A stretch of 64,000 bases of DNA from NCBI RefSeq assembly GCF_021654285.1, contig NZ_JAKFZS010000006.1, positions 124,001-188,000 of the forward strand. Reading direction: 5' to 3'. The stretch comes from Pseudoalteromonas luteoviolacea (GTDB lineage: Bacteria; Pseudomonadota; Gammaproteobacteria; Enterobacterales; Alteromonadaceae). The position numbers were made by a program, and so were the translations under genes. Of this stretch, positions 1 to 9,008 are shown in pieces. Numbering within the stretch: the first letter of the stretch is position 1; each line of letters begins with the position of its first letter. The notes beneath the pieces are model-generated. The model was not told where the DNA came from, did no database searches, and saw only the letters and a program-made list of their open reading frames with translations.

Positions 1-2286
1 ATGCATATGAATCGACTCACACAAAAACTGTTACTCAGTATCTTTTTCCTGCTCGTTGGCCTCTCATTTGGTGTTCAGATAAGTCAGTTTATAGAAAATT
101 GGATTTTTACTGAGGTAGGTCAGTATGGTAACGAATCTCTAATTGAACTTTTTAACTACTTTTCTCTAGGCATCATTGGCTTTGTGATGGCCATTGTTTT
201 AGGCGGAGGCGTGATTTATTTCGCGCGAAAAAAGCAGCAAGAAATTGGGTTTGGGGAACATGGCGAGTTGTATTATGAGGTGTTTAGAGAGTGCTTAACG
301 GCACAGTTTCTGGTTTGTGAAAATGGCACCTTATATGCTGTTAGCCAAGGGCTATGCAAACAGCTTCGTACTTCGGAAGAGACGTTGGTTGAGTTAGGGT
401 TAAAGGGGCTCATTGACGAGTCTAGCTTTGAGCAATTTATACGTTGGCAAAAAGAGGGGGATGACTTTGCCCAATTGACCTTTAGACCTCTCAATGCAAC
501 ACAGGGTCAAGATGAGTTTATCGTTTCAATCAATCATACCAATTTACAAGGGGTGTTTCTTGGCCAGTTGGTTGATGTCGCTAAGCAAAGCGAGTTACAA
601 AAACAGCATGAGTTACTGGCAATCACGTTAAGCTCTGTCGGCGATGGGGTTATTTGCACAGATGTAGATAACAAGATTACCTTTATGAACCCTGTTGCTG
701 AAGCTGTTTTGGCCCTGTTGAGCGATGAAGTCAAAGGGAAAGCATTTCAAGAAGTCATGCCACTATTTCATGAAGACAGCAAAGAGCCCATTAATGACCC
801 AATGCAGCAATCGATGCAAGAGCTTCAAACTATTTGCTTGAGTGAACTGATTTGCTTTAGAAATCATCTTAGCCTCGACTTTGCGATAGAGGTGTGTTGC
901 TCACCTATTTTCATTCGCGGCGATAAAATTGCTGGCGCTGTGTTGGTGTTTCAGGATGTCACGGAATCGCGCCTGATGCGAAAGAGAATGAATCACTTGG
1001 CCCATCATGATGCATTAACTGGTTTGCCAAATAGGTTACTTTTGCAAGACAGATTGGTTCAGTCATGTAAAAGAGCTAAGCGTCACAAGCATCAGTTTGC
1101 GCTGATATTTTTAGATTTAAACAAATTCAAGGCAATTAACGACTCCCTTGGCCATGACAGTGGCGACGAATTATTGAAGCAGGTGGCCAAGCGTCTAACC
1201 GCAAGTATCAGAGCATGTGATACGGTTTCACGTATTGGCGGTGATGAGTTTGTACTACTGATTGACAGCATGGACGACAGAAAGCATGTTCGGCATGTGG
1301 TGGAAAAAATATTTCACGCTTCAAGTGGTGATTATGATTTGAGAGCGACTCAGGTGAATGTGTCATTTAGTGCGGGCGTCGCCTTGTACCCTGAAGATGG
1401 TGAAAACGCCGACATATTAATGAAAAGTGCAGATACAGCGATGTATAGAGCTAAAAAAGTGGGGCATTCTAATTACCAATTCTATTGCGCTGAGCTAGAT
1501 AAAGAAGCTGAGCTATATCTTGAGAAAGAAACTGCCATGATAAAGGCACTTAGAGAAAAAGCGTTTTTACCTTACTTTCAGCCTATATTGAATGCGCAGA
1601 CGTTGGTTATTGAAAAGATAGAAGTGCTCGCACGCTGGCAACATCAAGATGAACTTATCGCGGCTGAACAATTTGTTGATGTAGCCGAGAGTGCGGGGAT
1701 CAATGGTCATTTAAGTATGTATGTCTTTGAGTTGGCTATGCCACATTTTGTAGAGTGGTTAAAAGACTATCCTAATTTACAATTGTGTTTAAACTTATCG
1801 ATAAAGCATTTGTTAAATGGCATGTTTACTGAGCAGCTGATGGCACTGTTGGACACATATCAGTTAAGCCCACACCAGTTTGAATTAGAAATCGCAGAAC
1901 GTCCGTTACTAGAGCGCGCGGATGAACTTAAGTCAACGCTCAATGCGTTAAGCAGCTTGGGCTTTAGTTTGGCTATCGACGATTTTGGTCTTGGCCACAC
2001 CAATCCTTCTTTGCTCAAAGAATTGCATTTTGATTCGATAAAAATAGATCCTAGCTTTATTAATGAAATCGGTGGTGCCGAGCATCAAGATGATCTGGCT
2101 TTGGTGATGATTAATATTGCTAAAAGCCTTGGTGTTAACTGTATTGCTGAAGGCGTGGAATGTGATGTACAGGCAACGACACTTACTTCCCATGGATGCG
2201 ATCAACTACAGGGACATTTATTTTCAGTGCCAGTATCCAGTGCTCAGGTCGGAGATTTGTTGGGCCAGCCTATGATGATTAAATAA
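1..2286 (+). CDS. Membrane GGDEF/EAL dual-domain c-di-GMP protein
   Basis: Predicted inner-membrane protein that makes and/or degrades cyclic di-GMP. Two hydrophobic segments (about residues 8-30 and 50-73) are followed by a PAS-like region (about 200-325), a GGDEF domain with an intact RIGGDEF signature (residues 411-417), and a C-terminal EAL domain. An I-site RACD (404-407) sits exactly five residues before GGDEF, so product inhibition is possible. The EAL motif reads EVL (541-543) rather than EAL, but LNLS, DDFG, KID, AEGVE and a QGHLFS tail are kept, so phosphodiesterase activity is plausible. The frame is open at base 1. The start may be base 1 or 7, or lie upstream of the window. The input signal is unknown. 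Confidence 0.9.
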   Translation: MHMNRLTQKLLLSIFFLLVGLSFGVQISQFIENWIFTEVGQYGNESLIELFNYFSLGIIGFVMAIVLGGGVIYFARKKQQEIGFGEHGELYYEVFRECLTAQFLVCENGTLYAVSQGLCKQLRTSEETLVELGLKGLIDESSFEQFIRWQKEGDDFAQLTFRPLNATQGQDEFIVSINHTNLQGVFLGQLVDVAKQSELQKQHELLAITLSSVGDGVICTDVDNKITFMNPVAEAVLALLSDEVKGKAFQEVMPLFHEDSKEPINDPMQQSMQELQTICLSELICFRNHLSLDFAIEVCCSPIFIRGDKIAGAVLVFQDVTESRLMRKRMNHLAHHDALTGLPNRLLLQDRLVQSCKRAKRHKHQFALIFLDLNKFKAINDSLGHDSGDELLKQVAKRLTASIRACDTVSRIGGDEFVLLIDSMDDRKHVRHVVEKIFHASSGDYDLRATQVNVSFSAGVALYPEDGENADILMKSADTAMYRAKKVGHSNYQFYCAELDKEAELYLEKETAMIKALREKAFLPYFQPILNAQTLVIEKIEVLARWQHQDELIAAEQFVDVAESAGINGHLSMYVFELAMPHFVEWLKDYPNLQLCLNLSIKHLLNGMFTEQLMALLDTYQLSPHQFELEIAERPLLERADELKSTLNALSSLGFSLAIDDFGLGHTNPSLLKELHFDSIKIDPSFINEIGGAEHQDDLALVMINIAKSLGVNCIAEGVECDVQATTLTSHGCDQLQGHLFSVPVSSAQVGDLLGQPMMIK

Positions 2287-2698
2287 GTGAGTTACCGCAT
2301 TATTTACTTTTCGAACTCGATGCATTCAAAATACACAGTAATTGTTAATATTCGCTTTTTTGGCATTGATGGTGCTAGTTTACAATAATGGCAAAACTGG
2401 ACCTTTTGGATAAGTTGTTTTTGTTGTAATTATTGCAACTTTAACTTTTGGATAGGGCAATTATACCTGCGGCTGCATAGAGCTATATTGTCCTATATTT
2501 AAAGTATTGGAAAAACAAATTCATGCGTAAATACATGCACTTTAAATGCTGTTTTTATGCAGAAATATCAATAAAAATCAATTAGCCGTAATATGCATTA
2601 AAGCCTTATTTTTACTGGGGCTGCAGCGGTGTCTCTAATTGTTCACAATGCTTATGTGATTATGTCATGAAGCATTCATAAATATGTTTAAAAATTAG
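2287..2698. other. Non-coding spacer before the cold-shock gene
   Basis: AT-rich spacer of about 410 bases between the GGDEF/EAL gene and the csp promoter. I see no convincing open frame or strong hairpin in it. Confidence 0.5.
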
Positions 2699-2726
2699 TT
2701 GACTTAGAGGGGCATCCCTATAAGAT
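2699..2726 (+). promoter_or_regulatory. Candidate csp promoter
   Basis: TTGACT (2699-2704), a 16-nt spacer, then TAAGAT (2721-2726). Transcription from about 2733 would give a leader of roughly 218 nt. Long structured leaders are typical of CspA-type mRNAs. The -10 is only a 4/6 match to consensus. Confidence 0.4.
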
Positions 2727-2822
2727 GAACATAGACAGAATTTCGGTCAGTGTTTATAAATCTCCATTACGTTGTTGTATAAGTGTTAGCTTGTAGTAGT
2801 ACCGTCCTGAAGTTTTATCACC

Positions 2823-2865
2823 GGCAAAATTTAGGTCTATGCGCCCACAAGGGCATAGGTTTGCC
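2823..2865 (+). promoter_or_regulatory. Stem-loop in the csp leader
   Basis: GGCAAA (2823-2828) pairs with TTTGCC (2860-2865). Inside it, CTAT (2837-2840) pairs with ATAG (2855-2858) and GCCC (2843-2846) with GGGC (2851-2854) around an ACAA loop. It lies about 85 nt upstream of the cold-shock start codon. A temperature-responsive leader structure is an inference from CspA biology. Confidence 0.4.
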
Positions 2866-2950
2866 AGTTTATAAAGATGGATTCTCTTTAAGCAGTGTAG
2901 AATTTGCTTTTAAGGATTGGCATTTATATTTTTTATCAGGATTTATTATT

Positions 2951-3160
2951 ATGTCTAATACTTTAACAGGTACAGTAAAGTGGTTTAACGAGTCAAAAGG
3001 CTTTGGTTTTATCGCTCAGGAAAATGGCCCAGACGTTTTTGCACACTTCAGTGCAATCAAAGGCGACGGTTTCCGTACTCTAGCTGAAGGCGAGCGTGTA
3101 GAATTTAAACTTACTACAGGCCAAAAAGGTCCTCAAGCTGAGGAAATCGTTAAGCTGTAA
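2951..3160 (+). CDS. Cold-shock domain protein (CspA family)
   Basis: A 69-residue single-domain nucleic-acid chaperone, the usual CspA-family length. The RNP1 motif KGFGFI and RNP2 motif VFAHF are both present, as is the N-terminal GTVKWFN. The frame is open about 170 bases further upstream, but the conserved family N-terminus starts at this ATG, so the upstream part is leader and not protein. It should bind single-stranded RNA/DNA and melt secondary structure. It is monocistronic, with its own terminator just downstream. Whether it is cold-induced or growth-phase-regulated cannot be told from the sequence. Confidence 0.93.
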   Translation: MSNTLTGTVKWFNESKGFGFIAQENGPDVFAHFSAIKGDGFRTLAEGERVEFKLTTGQKGPQAEEIVKL

Positions 3161-3183
3161 CTGTCACAGTTGATACGAATTTT

Positions 3184-3210
3184 AAAAGGCAAGCTTAGCT
3201 TGCCTTTTTT
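3184..3210 (+). terminator. Intrinsic terminator of csp gene
   Basis: AAAAGGCAAGC (3184-3194), loop TTA, GCTTGCCTTTT (3198-3208), running into a T tract. It begins 24 bases after the csp stop codon. Confidence 0.85.
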
Positions 3211-3397
3211 GTTGCCTACAACTCGCTGCTTTTAAACTGTTCTCTTCTCATTCTGCTCACTACCTTTGCAATGTTTGCTGTTTTTTTGCTTGTTTATTAA
3301 AAAGCATGTCACGTTAGTTTATTACTTTATCAGTATTATTAGATTAGTAGGTGTTTGCTCAACCATAATAAATAAGGTGAATAGTGTGAATAATAAT

Positions 3398-3409
3398 ATT
3401 GTCGACAAT
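3398..3409. promoter_or_regulatory. Perfect dyad, candidate PrpR operator 1
   Basis: ATTGTCGACAAT is a perfect 12-bp palindrome resembling FadR/GntR-type sites (TTGT-N2-ACAA). It lies just upstream of the -35 of the propionate operon. Confidence 0.55.
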
Positions 3410-3424
3410 TTATCTGCTTGCAGG

Positions 3425-3453
3425 TTGACGTTAACGTAAAGTGTATCTATATT
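3425..3453 (+). promoter_or_regulatory. Candidate prp operon promoter
   Basis: TTGACG (3425-3430), 17-nt spacer, TATATT (3448-3453), close to the sigma-70 consensus. The predicted start near 3460 leaves about 30 nt before the prpR ATG. The promoter sits between two operator-like dyads, and the second overlaps the -10. Confidence 0.6.
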
Positions 3454-3462
3454 GTTGGCAAT
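3451..3462. promoter_or_regulatory. Imperfect dyad, candidate PrpR operator 2
   Basis: ATTGTTGGCAAT matches the perfect upstream dyad at 10 of 12 positions. It overlaps the -10/transcription start and lies 53 bp centre to centre from operator 1, about five helical turns. This suggests autoregulatory repression by the GntR protein. Confidence 0.5.
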
Positions 3463-3489
3463 TGATAAAAACTATTGCGTGACAATTTG

Positions 3490-4155
3490 ATGAACTTCTT
3501 TCAAGAGAAAGCCGTAACTGCTTCAGATAAAACGTTTTTTCATTTAAGGGAAGATATTGTTGAAGGTCATATATCATCAGGTTCAAAGCTGAGTGAAGTT
3601 GAATTGTCGACAAAGTATGAGGTTAGCCGAGCAGTCGTTCGTGAAGCCATTAACCGCTTAGAAGCATGTAATATTGTTGAACGCAAAGCCAATGTTGGTG
3701 CGCGCGTCGTGACTTTAACGTCCGAAGGTTTGCTTGAGCTATATCAGATCCGTGAAGCATTAGAAGGCATGGCGGCAAGGCTGGCAGCACAAAAGATGCC
3801 TGATGCTGAGATCAATCAATTGAGCAGTTTGTTAGAAGGCCAGCAAGATGAGGTAAAGCAGCGCAACGTCTACTATCAAGAGGCGGGAGATTTGGACTTT
3901 CATTACCGCATTATCGTTGGCAGTCAAAATCAACAATTGATCACTATGTTGAGCAATGGGATTTACCATTTAGCAAGAATGTATCGAGTTCAGTTAGGTA
4001 TGACTGGACCAAGAGTGACAACAGCTTATGACGAGCACATACATATCGTAAGGGCCATCGCAAATCGTGATGGCGAATTGGCTGAGATTTTAATGCGACG
4101 CCACATTCAATACTCAAAAAATAATATCGCCGTCAAGCTATCAAACATGAAGTAA
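3490..4155 (+). CDS. prpR: GntR/FCD-family regulator of propionate operon
   Basis: A 221-residue transcription factor: N-terminal winged helix (about residues 15-80, including [17 protein letters not shown]) and a C-terminal FCD ligand-binding domain (about 85-215, QIREALEG onward). It is the first gene of the prpBC-acnD-prpF operon, 23 bases before prpB. In Shewanella-type bacteria a GntR-family PrpR occupies this place and is thought to sense a methylcitrate-pathway intermediate. I chose the ATG; an in-frame TTG 15 bases upstream is possible, and neither has a clear Shine-Dalgarno. The symbol rests on context, not proof of function, and this is not the sigma-54-type PrpR of enterics. Confidence 0.8.
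   Translation: MNFFQEKAVTASDKTFFHLREDIVEGHISSGSKLSEVELSTKYEVSRAVVREAINRLEACNIVERKANVGARVVTLTSEGLLELYQIREALEGMAARLAAQKMPDAEINQLSSLLEGQQDEVKQRNVYYQEAGDLDFHYRIIVGSQNQQLITMLSNGIYHLARMYRVQLGMTGPRVTTAYDEHIHIVRAIANRDGELAEILMRRHIQYSKNNIAVKLSNMK
3603..3614. promoter_or_regulatory. Intragenic operator-like site in prpR
   Basis: ATTGTCGACAAA inside the prpR coding region matches the upstream palindrome at 11 of 12 bases. It could be an auxiliary operator (looping or roadblock) or chance, since it encodes ordinary helix-turn-helix residues (LSTK). Confidence 0.3.
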
Positions 4156-4178
4156 ACATCACAGGAGAGTACACCATC

Positions 4179-5057
4179 ATGAGTGCAGGAAAAAAATTTC
4201 GTGACGCGTTAAATGCAAATCAACCATTACAAATTGTAGGCACGATTAACGCTTACAGTGCGATTATGGCAAAGCAAATAGGTCACCAAGCAATCTATTT
4301 ATCTGGTGGTGGTGTTGCAAATGCATCATATGGCTTACCTGATTTAGGTATGACTTCTTTAAATGATGTTATTGCAGATGTTCAGCGTATTACATCTGCT
4401 TGTGATTTACCCCTGATGGTGGACATTGATACAGGATGGGGCGGTGCATTTAACATTGCTAAAACGATTCGCGATATGGAAAAAGCCGGTGCTGCGGCGG
4501 TACATATTGAAGACCAAGTTGCACAAAAGCGCTGTGGCCATAGACCAAACAAAGAAATCGTATCAACAGAAGAAATGGTCGACCGAATTAAAGCGGCGGT
4601 GGATGCGCGTACTGATAAAGACTTTTTCATTATGGCGCGTACTGATGCCTTTGCTCAGGAAGGTTTAGATGCTGCGATTGCACGTGCAAAAGCCTATGTA
4701 GAAGCGGGCGCTGATGGCATTTTTGCAGAAGCGATTCAAACTGAAGAACACTACAGAGCATTTTCAGAAGCGCTAGATGTGCCAATTTTAGCGAACATGA
4801 CAGAGTTTGGTAAGACTGAGCTATGGAGCAAGCAACAGCTGGGTGAGTGGGGCGTAGGCATGGTGCTGTATCCTCTGAGCGCATTCCGTGCGATGAATAA
4901 AGCCGCCGAGTTGGTATATCGTACTTTATTGAATGACGGTGACCAAAAAGCGGTTGTAGATACCATGCAAACACGTATGGATTTATATGATTATCTTGGT
5001 TATCACGAGTATGAGCAAAAGCTTGATGCATTGTTTGCCCAAGGTAAAAACAAGTAA
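4179..5057 (+). CDS. prpB: 2-methylisocitrate lyase
   Basis: Cleaves 2-methylisocitrate to pyruvate and succinate, the last step of the methylcitrate cycle for propionyl-CoA disposal. Length 292 residues, as expected. The catalytic signature KRCGH is at residues 117-121 (Cys119 is the general acid/base), and the metal-binding stretch VDIDTGWG is present. The N-terminal [11 protein letters not shown] substrate loop is typical of PrpB rather than isocitrate lyase. A good AGGAG ribosome site precedes the ATG. Cytoplasmic, Mg-dependent. Transcribed with prpR upstream and prpC downstream. Confidence 0.95.
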   Translation: MSAGKKFRDALNANQPLQIVGTINAYSAIMAKQIGHQAIYLSGGGVANASYGLPDLGMTSLNDVIADVQRITSACDLPLMVDIDTGWGGAFNIAKTIRDMEKAGAAAVHIEDQVAQKRCGHRPNKEIVSTEEMVDRIKAAVDARTDKDFFIMARTDAFAQEGLDAAIARAKAYVEAGADGIFAEAIQTEEHYRAFSEALDVPILANMTEFGKTELWSKQQLGEWGVGMVLYPLSAFRAMNKAAELVYRTLLNDGDQKAVVDTMQTRMDLYDYLGYHEYEQKLDALFAQGKNK

Positions 5058-5071
5058 CAAATAATATAAAC

Positions 5072-5091
5072 GAGCGTGTTTTAGCACGCTC
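5072..5091 (+). other. Intercistronic hairpin between prpB and prpC
   Basis: GAGCGTG (5072-5078) and CACGCTC (5085-5091) form a 7-bp stem with a TTTTAG loop. No T tract follows, so an mRNA-processing or stability element is more likely than a strong terminator. Confidence 0.4.
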
Positions 5092-5140
5092 AGAAAAAAG
5101 ATTCTAAAATTCAGCAGGTAAAAATTTTCAGGAGAAAGTG

Positions 5141-6262
5141 ATGGCTAAAGTACTAAGTGGTGCAGGTCTACGTGGTCAAGTAGCAGGGAAAACTGCATTA
5201 TCAACAGTAGGAAAATCTGGTTCAGGGCTAACTTATCGCGGTTATGATGTTAAAGATTTGGCTGAGAACTGTCAGTTTGAAGAAGTTGCATACCTTATTC
5301 TTAAAGGCAAACTGCCAAATCAAAGCGAGCTTGACGAATATAAAGCCCTATTGAAGTCAATGCGTGGTTTACCTGTGGCACTTAAAGATGTGTTAGAGCG
5401 CATTCCAGCAGATGCACACCCAATGGATGTACTGCGTACAGGTTGCTCTATGCTGGGTAACTTGGAAGGCGAAGCTAGCTTTGATGAGCAAGGTAAAGTG
5501 ACAGACCGAATGTTGGCGTGTTTCCCTAGCATCATTTGTTATTGGTATCGCTTTAGTCATGATGGTGTTCGCGTTGATGTTGAAACAGATGATGATTCAA
5601 TTGGCGCGCATTTCTTACACTTACTGCGTGGTGAAAAGCCATCAGAGCTTCATGAGCGCGTTATGCATGTATCACTTATCCTCTATGCTGAGCATGAATT
5701 CAATGCATCTACTTTCACTGCGCGTGTATGTGCGTCAACACTATCAGACATGCACTCTTGTGTGACAGGCGCAATTGGTTCGCTGCGTGGTCCACTCCAC
5801 GGTGGTGCTAATGAAGCCGCGATGGAGATGATTGAGCGCTTTGAATCAGCGGATCATGCTGAACAAGAAATGATGGGCATGTTAGAACGCAAAGAGAAAA
5901 TCATGGGCTTTGGCCATGCGATTTATTCTGAGTCAGATCCACGTAATGAAATTATTAAAACGTGGTCTGAAAAACTGGCTGCAGATGTTGGTGATACAGT
6001 GCTTTACCCTGTGTCTGTTCGCTGTGAAGAAGTGATGTGGCGTGAGAAGAAGCTATTCTGTAACGCGGATTTTTTCCATGCATCAGCATATAACTTCATG
6101 GGGATCCCAACGAAGCTATTTACTCCAATTTTTGTGATGTCTCGCCTAACTGGTTGGGCTGCACACGTGATGGAGCAGCGTGCGGATAACCGTATTATTC
6201 GCCCTTCTGCAGAATATACAGGTGAAGATCTTCGCCCTGTGCCTGCGATTACAGCACGCTAG
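5141..6262 (+). CDS. prpC: 2-methylcitrate synthase
   Basis: Condenses propionyl-CoA with oxaloacetate to 2-methylcitrate. This 373-residue citrate-synthase-fold enzyme has the catalytic histidines in GPLHGG and GFGHAIY and the aspartate in [16 protein letters not shown]. Its short length and the N-terminal [15 protein letters not shown] match methylcitrate synthases rather than the longer hexameric GltA. The ATG at 5141 has GGAGAAA six bases upstream. A GTG directly before it is too close to that site. Second enzyme gene of the prp operon. Confidence 0.94.
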   Translation: MAKVLSGAGLRGQVAGKTALSTVGKSGSGLTYRGYDVKDLAENCQFEEVAYLILKGKLPNQSELDEYKALLKSMRGLPVALKDVLERIPADAHPMDVLRTGCSMLGNLEGEASFDEQGKVTDRMLACFPSIICYWYRFSHDGVRVDVETDDDSIGAHFLHLLRGEKPSELHERVMHVSLILYAEHEFNASTFTARVCASTLSDMHSCVTGAIGSLRGPLHGGANEAAMEMIERFESADHAEQEMMGMLERKEKIMGFGHAIYSESDPRNEIIKTWSEKLAADVGDTVLYPVSVRCEEVMWREKKLFCNADFFHASAYNFMGIPTKLFTPIFVMSRLTGWAAHVMEQRADNRIIRPSAEYTGEDLRPVPAITAR

Positions 6263-6364
6263 TTATAGCCGGCGACTTATATAGATTGTAAGTCGTGAGC
6301 ATGCAGTGCTTGATAGCGCTGCGTGCTAAGCACACCGTCACATCTTCAGTTGGAAAAAGCAGTT

Positions 6365-8953
6365 ATGAACACCCAATACCGTAAACGATTACCTGATTCT
6401 ACTCTATGTTACTATGATACGCGCGAAGCCATCGAGGCAATAAAGCCCGGCGCATATGATGGATTACCTTATACCTCAAAAGTCCTCGCAGAAAACCTAG
6501 TGCGCAGAGCAGAGCCTGAAAAGCTTAATGACTTCTTGACGCAAATAATCGAAAGACGCAGAGATCTTGACTTCCCATGGTTTCCTGCGCGGGTTGTGTG
6601 TCACGATATTCTTGGTCAAACAGCACTGGTTGATTTAGCAGGTCTTCGTGACGCCATCGCAGAAAAAGGAGGCGATCCTGCCAAAGTTAATCCGGTCGTA
6701 CCGACTCAGCTAATTGTTGATCACAGTTTGGCTGTTGAGCACGCCGGTTATGAGGAAAACGCATTTGAGAAAAACCGTGCGATAGAAGATCGTCGCAACG
6801 ATGACCGTTTCCACTTTATAAACTGGACAAAAACAGCGTTTAAAAATGTCGATGTGATCCCTCCGGGTAACGGTATTCTTCACCAGATCAATCTAGAAAA
6901 AATGTCGCCAGTGGTTCAGGCGCGAGATGGTGTTGCATTTCCTGATACACTAGTTGGTACTGACAGCCATACACCGCATGTTGATGCGTTGGGCGTCATT
7001 GCCATTGGTGTGGGCGGCTTAGAAGCAGAAAGTGTTATGCTTGGCCGTGCATCCTATATGCGACTACCAGATATTGTGGGTGTTGAGTTGGTGGGTAAAC
7101 GCCAGCCGGGTATCACTGCAACTGATATTGTTTTAGCTATTACTGAATTTTTACGTAATGAAAAAGTGGTCTCAACCTACTTAGAGTTTTTCGGTGAAGG
7201 CGCAAATGACTTAACCCTTGGTGACCGTGCGACTATTTCAAATATGACGCCAGAATATGGTGCAACGGCTGCTATGTTCTACATAGATCAGAAAACCATT
7301 GATTACTTAAAGCTCACGGGCCGTGATGATGAGCAAGTCGAGTTAGTGGAGAAATATGCCAAGCTGACTGGTTTGTGGGCTGACGCTATGACTGAAGCCA
7401 AGTATGAGCGTGTATTAAAGTTCGATTTATCCAGTGTAGGGCGTAACTTAGCAGGTCCATCTAATCCGCATCGCCGTGTGGCAACGCAAGATTTGGCCAA
7501 ACAAGGGATCGTGGCAGATTACGAAAAAACAGAAGATCAAATGCCTGATGGCGCAGTGATCATCGCTGCTATCACCAGTTGTACCAATACCAGTAATCCA
7601 CGAAATGTCGTTGCAGCTGGGTTGCTAGCAAGAAACGCCAATAAACTTGGCTTGAAGCGCAAGCCTTGGGTCAAAACATCATTTGCACCAGGCTCTAAAG
7701 CGGTGCGCTCTTATATGACAGAAGCAGACTTACTGCCAGAGCTTGAAGCGCTTGGCTTTGGCATAGTGGCGTTTGCATGTACTACGTGTAACGGAATGAG
7801 TGGGGCACTTGACCCTAAAATTCAACAAGAAGTCATCGACAGAGACTTGTATGCAACGGCTGTATTGTCAGGTAACCGAAACTTTGATGGTCGTATTCAC
7901 CCATATGCAAAGCAAGCATTCTTAGCGTCACCGCCATTGGTTGTGGCCTATGCTATTGCCGGTAGTGTGCGCTTTGACATTGAACAAGATGTCCTTGGTC
8001 ATGACCAAGCGGGCAATCCGGTAACACTAAAAGATATTTGGCCAAGCGATGAAGAGATTGATGCGGTTATAGCAAAAAGTGTAAAACCACAGCAATTTAG
8101 AGAAGTATACGACCCGATGTTCAACCTCACGGTTGATTATGGTGAAGATAACGACCCATTGTATGAATGGCGCGAGATGAGCACTTATATCCGTCGTCCA
8201 CCATATTGGGAAGGTGCGCTTGCAGGCGAGCGTACGATGAAAGGCATGAGGCCGCTGGCTATTTTAGGTGACAATATTACTACCGATCACCTCTCACCTT
8301 CTAACGCAATTATGGCAAGCAGTGCAGCAGGTGAATACCTGGCCAAAATGGGCCTACCTGAAGAGGACTTTAACTCTTATGCCACACACCGAGGAGATCA
8401 CTTAACCGCGCAGCGTGCAACGTTTGCGAATCCGAAGCTGCTGAATGAAATGGTGAAGGAAAATGGTGAAGTGAAACAAGGCTCTCTTGCACGTGTTGAG
8501 CCTGAAGGCCAAGTGACCCGTATGTGGGAAGCAATCGAAACATATATGGATAGAAAGCAGCCGCTTATTATTGTGGCAGGTGCGGACTATGGTCAGGGCT
8601 CCTCGCGAGATTGGGCGGCAAAAGGGGTGCGTCTTGCGGGTGTTGAAGTGATTGTTGCGGAAGGGTTCGAACGTATTCACAGAACCAACTTGATTGGTAT
8701 GGGTGTATTACCGCTCGAGTTTAAAGCTGGCACAACAAGATTGACACTTGAGTTAGATGGCACAGAGACCTATGACGTTGTGGGTGAGCGCACACCGGGT
8801 ACAACGTTGACGCTGGTGATTAATCGTCGAAATGGTGAATGTATCAAAGTGGATTTAACGTGCCGATTGGATACCGCAGAAGAGGTATCTATTTATGAAG
8901 CGGGTGGCGTATTGCAACGTTTTGCTAAAGACTTTTTAGAAGCCAACGCTTAA
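6365..8953 (+). CDS. acnD: Fe/S-dependent 2-methylisocitrate dehydratase AcnD
   Basis: Aconitase-like enzyme that dehydrates 2-methylcitrate, working with PrpF in place of PrpD. 862 residues, the normal AcnD length. The three [4Fe-4S] cysteine ligands are visible at Cys406 (SCTNTS), Cys472 and Cys475 (ACTTCNG). The C-terminal swivel domain carries GADYGQGSSRDWAAKG. The frame extends 42 bases further upstream, but family members start MNTQYRK, so this ATG is chosen. The pairing with an adjacent prpF and the lack of prpD define the AcnD/PrpF variant of the pathway. Confidence 0.95.
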   Translation: MNTQYRKRLPDSTLCYYDTREAIEAIKPGAYDGLPYTSKVLAENLVRRAEPEKLNDFLTQIIERRRDLDFPWFPARVVCHDILGQTALVDLAGLRDAIAEKGGDPAKVNPVVPTQLIVDHSLAVEHAGYEENAFEKNRAIEDRRNDDRFHFINWTKTAFKNVDVIPPGNGILHQINLEKMSPVVQARDGVAFPDTLVGTDSHTPHVDALGVIAIGVGGLEAESVMLGRASYMRLPDIVGVELVGKRQPGITATDIVLAITEFLRNEKVVSTYLEFFGEGANDLTLGDRATISNMTPEYGATAAMFYIDQKTIDYLKLTGRDDEQVELVEKYAKLTGLWADAMTEAKYERVLKFDLSSVGRNLAGPSNPHRRVATQDLAKQGIVADYEKTEDQMPDGAVIIAAITSCTNTSNPRNVVAAGLLARNANKLGLKRKPWVKTSFAPGSKAVRSYMTEADLLPELEALGFGIVAFACTTCNGMSGALDPKIQQEVIDRDLYATAVLSGNRNFDGRIHPYAKQAFLASPPLVVAYAIAGSVRFDIEQDVLGHDQAGNPVTLKDIWPSDEEIDAVIAKSVKPQQFREVYDPMFNLTVDYGEDNDPLYEWREMSTYIRRPPYWEGALAGERTMKGMRPLAILGDNITTDHLSPSNAIMASSAAGEYLAKMGLPEEDFNSYATHRGDHLTAQRATFANPKLLNEMVKENGEVKQGSLARVEPEGQVTRMWEAIETYMDRKQPLIIVAGADYGQGSSRDWAAKGVRLAGVEVIVAEGFERIHRTNLIGMGVLPLEFKAGTTRLTLELDGTETYDVVGERTPGTTLTLVINRRNGECIKVDLTCRLDTAEEVSIYEAGGVLQRFAKDFLEANA

Positions 8954-8966
8954 TCAACATTATCAA

Positions 8967-8995
8967 AATAAACCCAAGCAATGCTTGGGTTTATT
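8967..8995 (+). terminator. Strong hairpin between acnD and prpF
   Basis: AATAAACCCAAGCA (8967-8980) and TGCTTGGGTTTATT (8982-8995) are perfect 14-base arms around one base. The right arm ends 13 bases before the prpF ATG and just before its GGAAGG ribosome site. No long T tract follows, so it may attenuate, process or protect the mRNA rather than end it. Confidence 0.5.
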
Positions 8996-9008
8996 GTTAG
9001 GAAGGATC

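Noticed and set aside
2783..2950. N-terminal extension of the cold-shock protein
   Set aside because: CspA-family proteins start at the ATG at 2951. The upstream codons overlap the structured leader.
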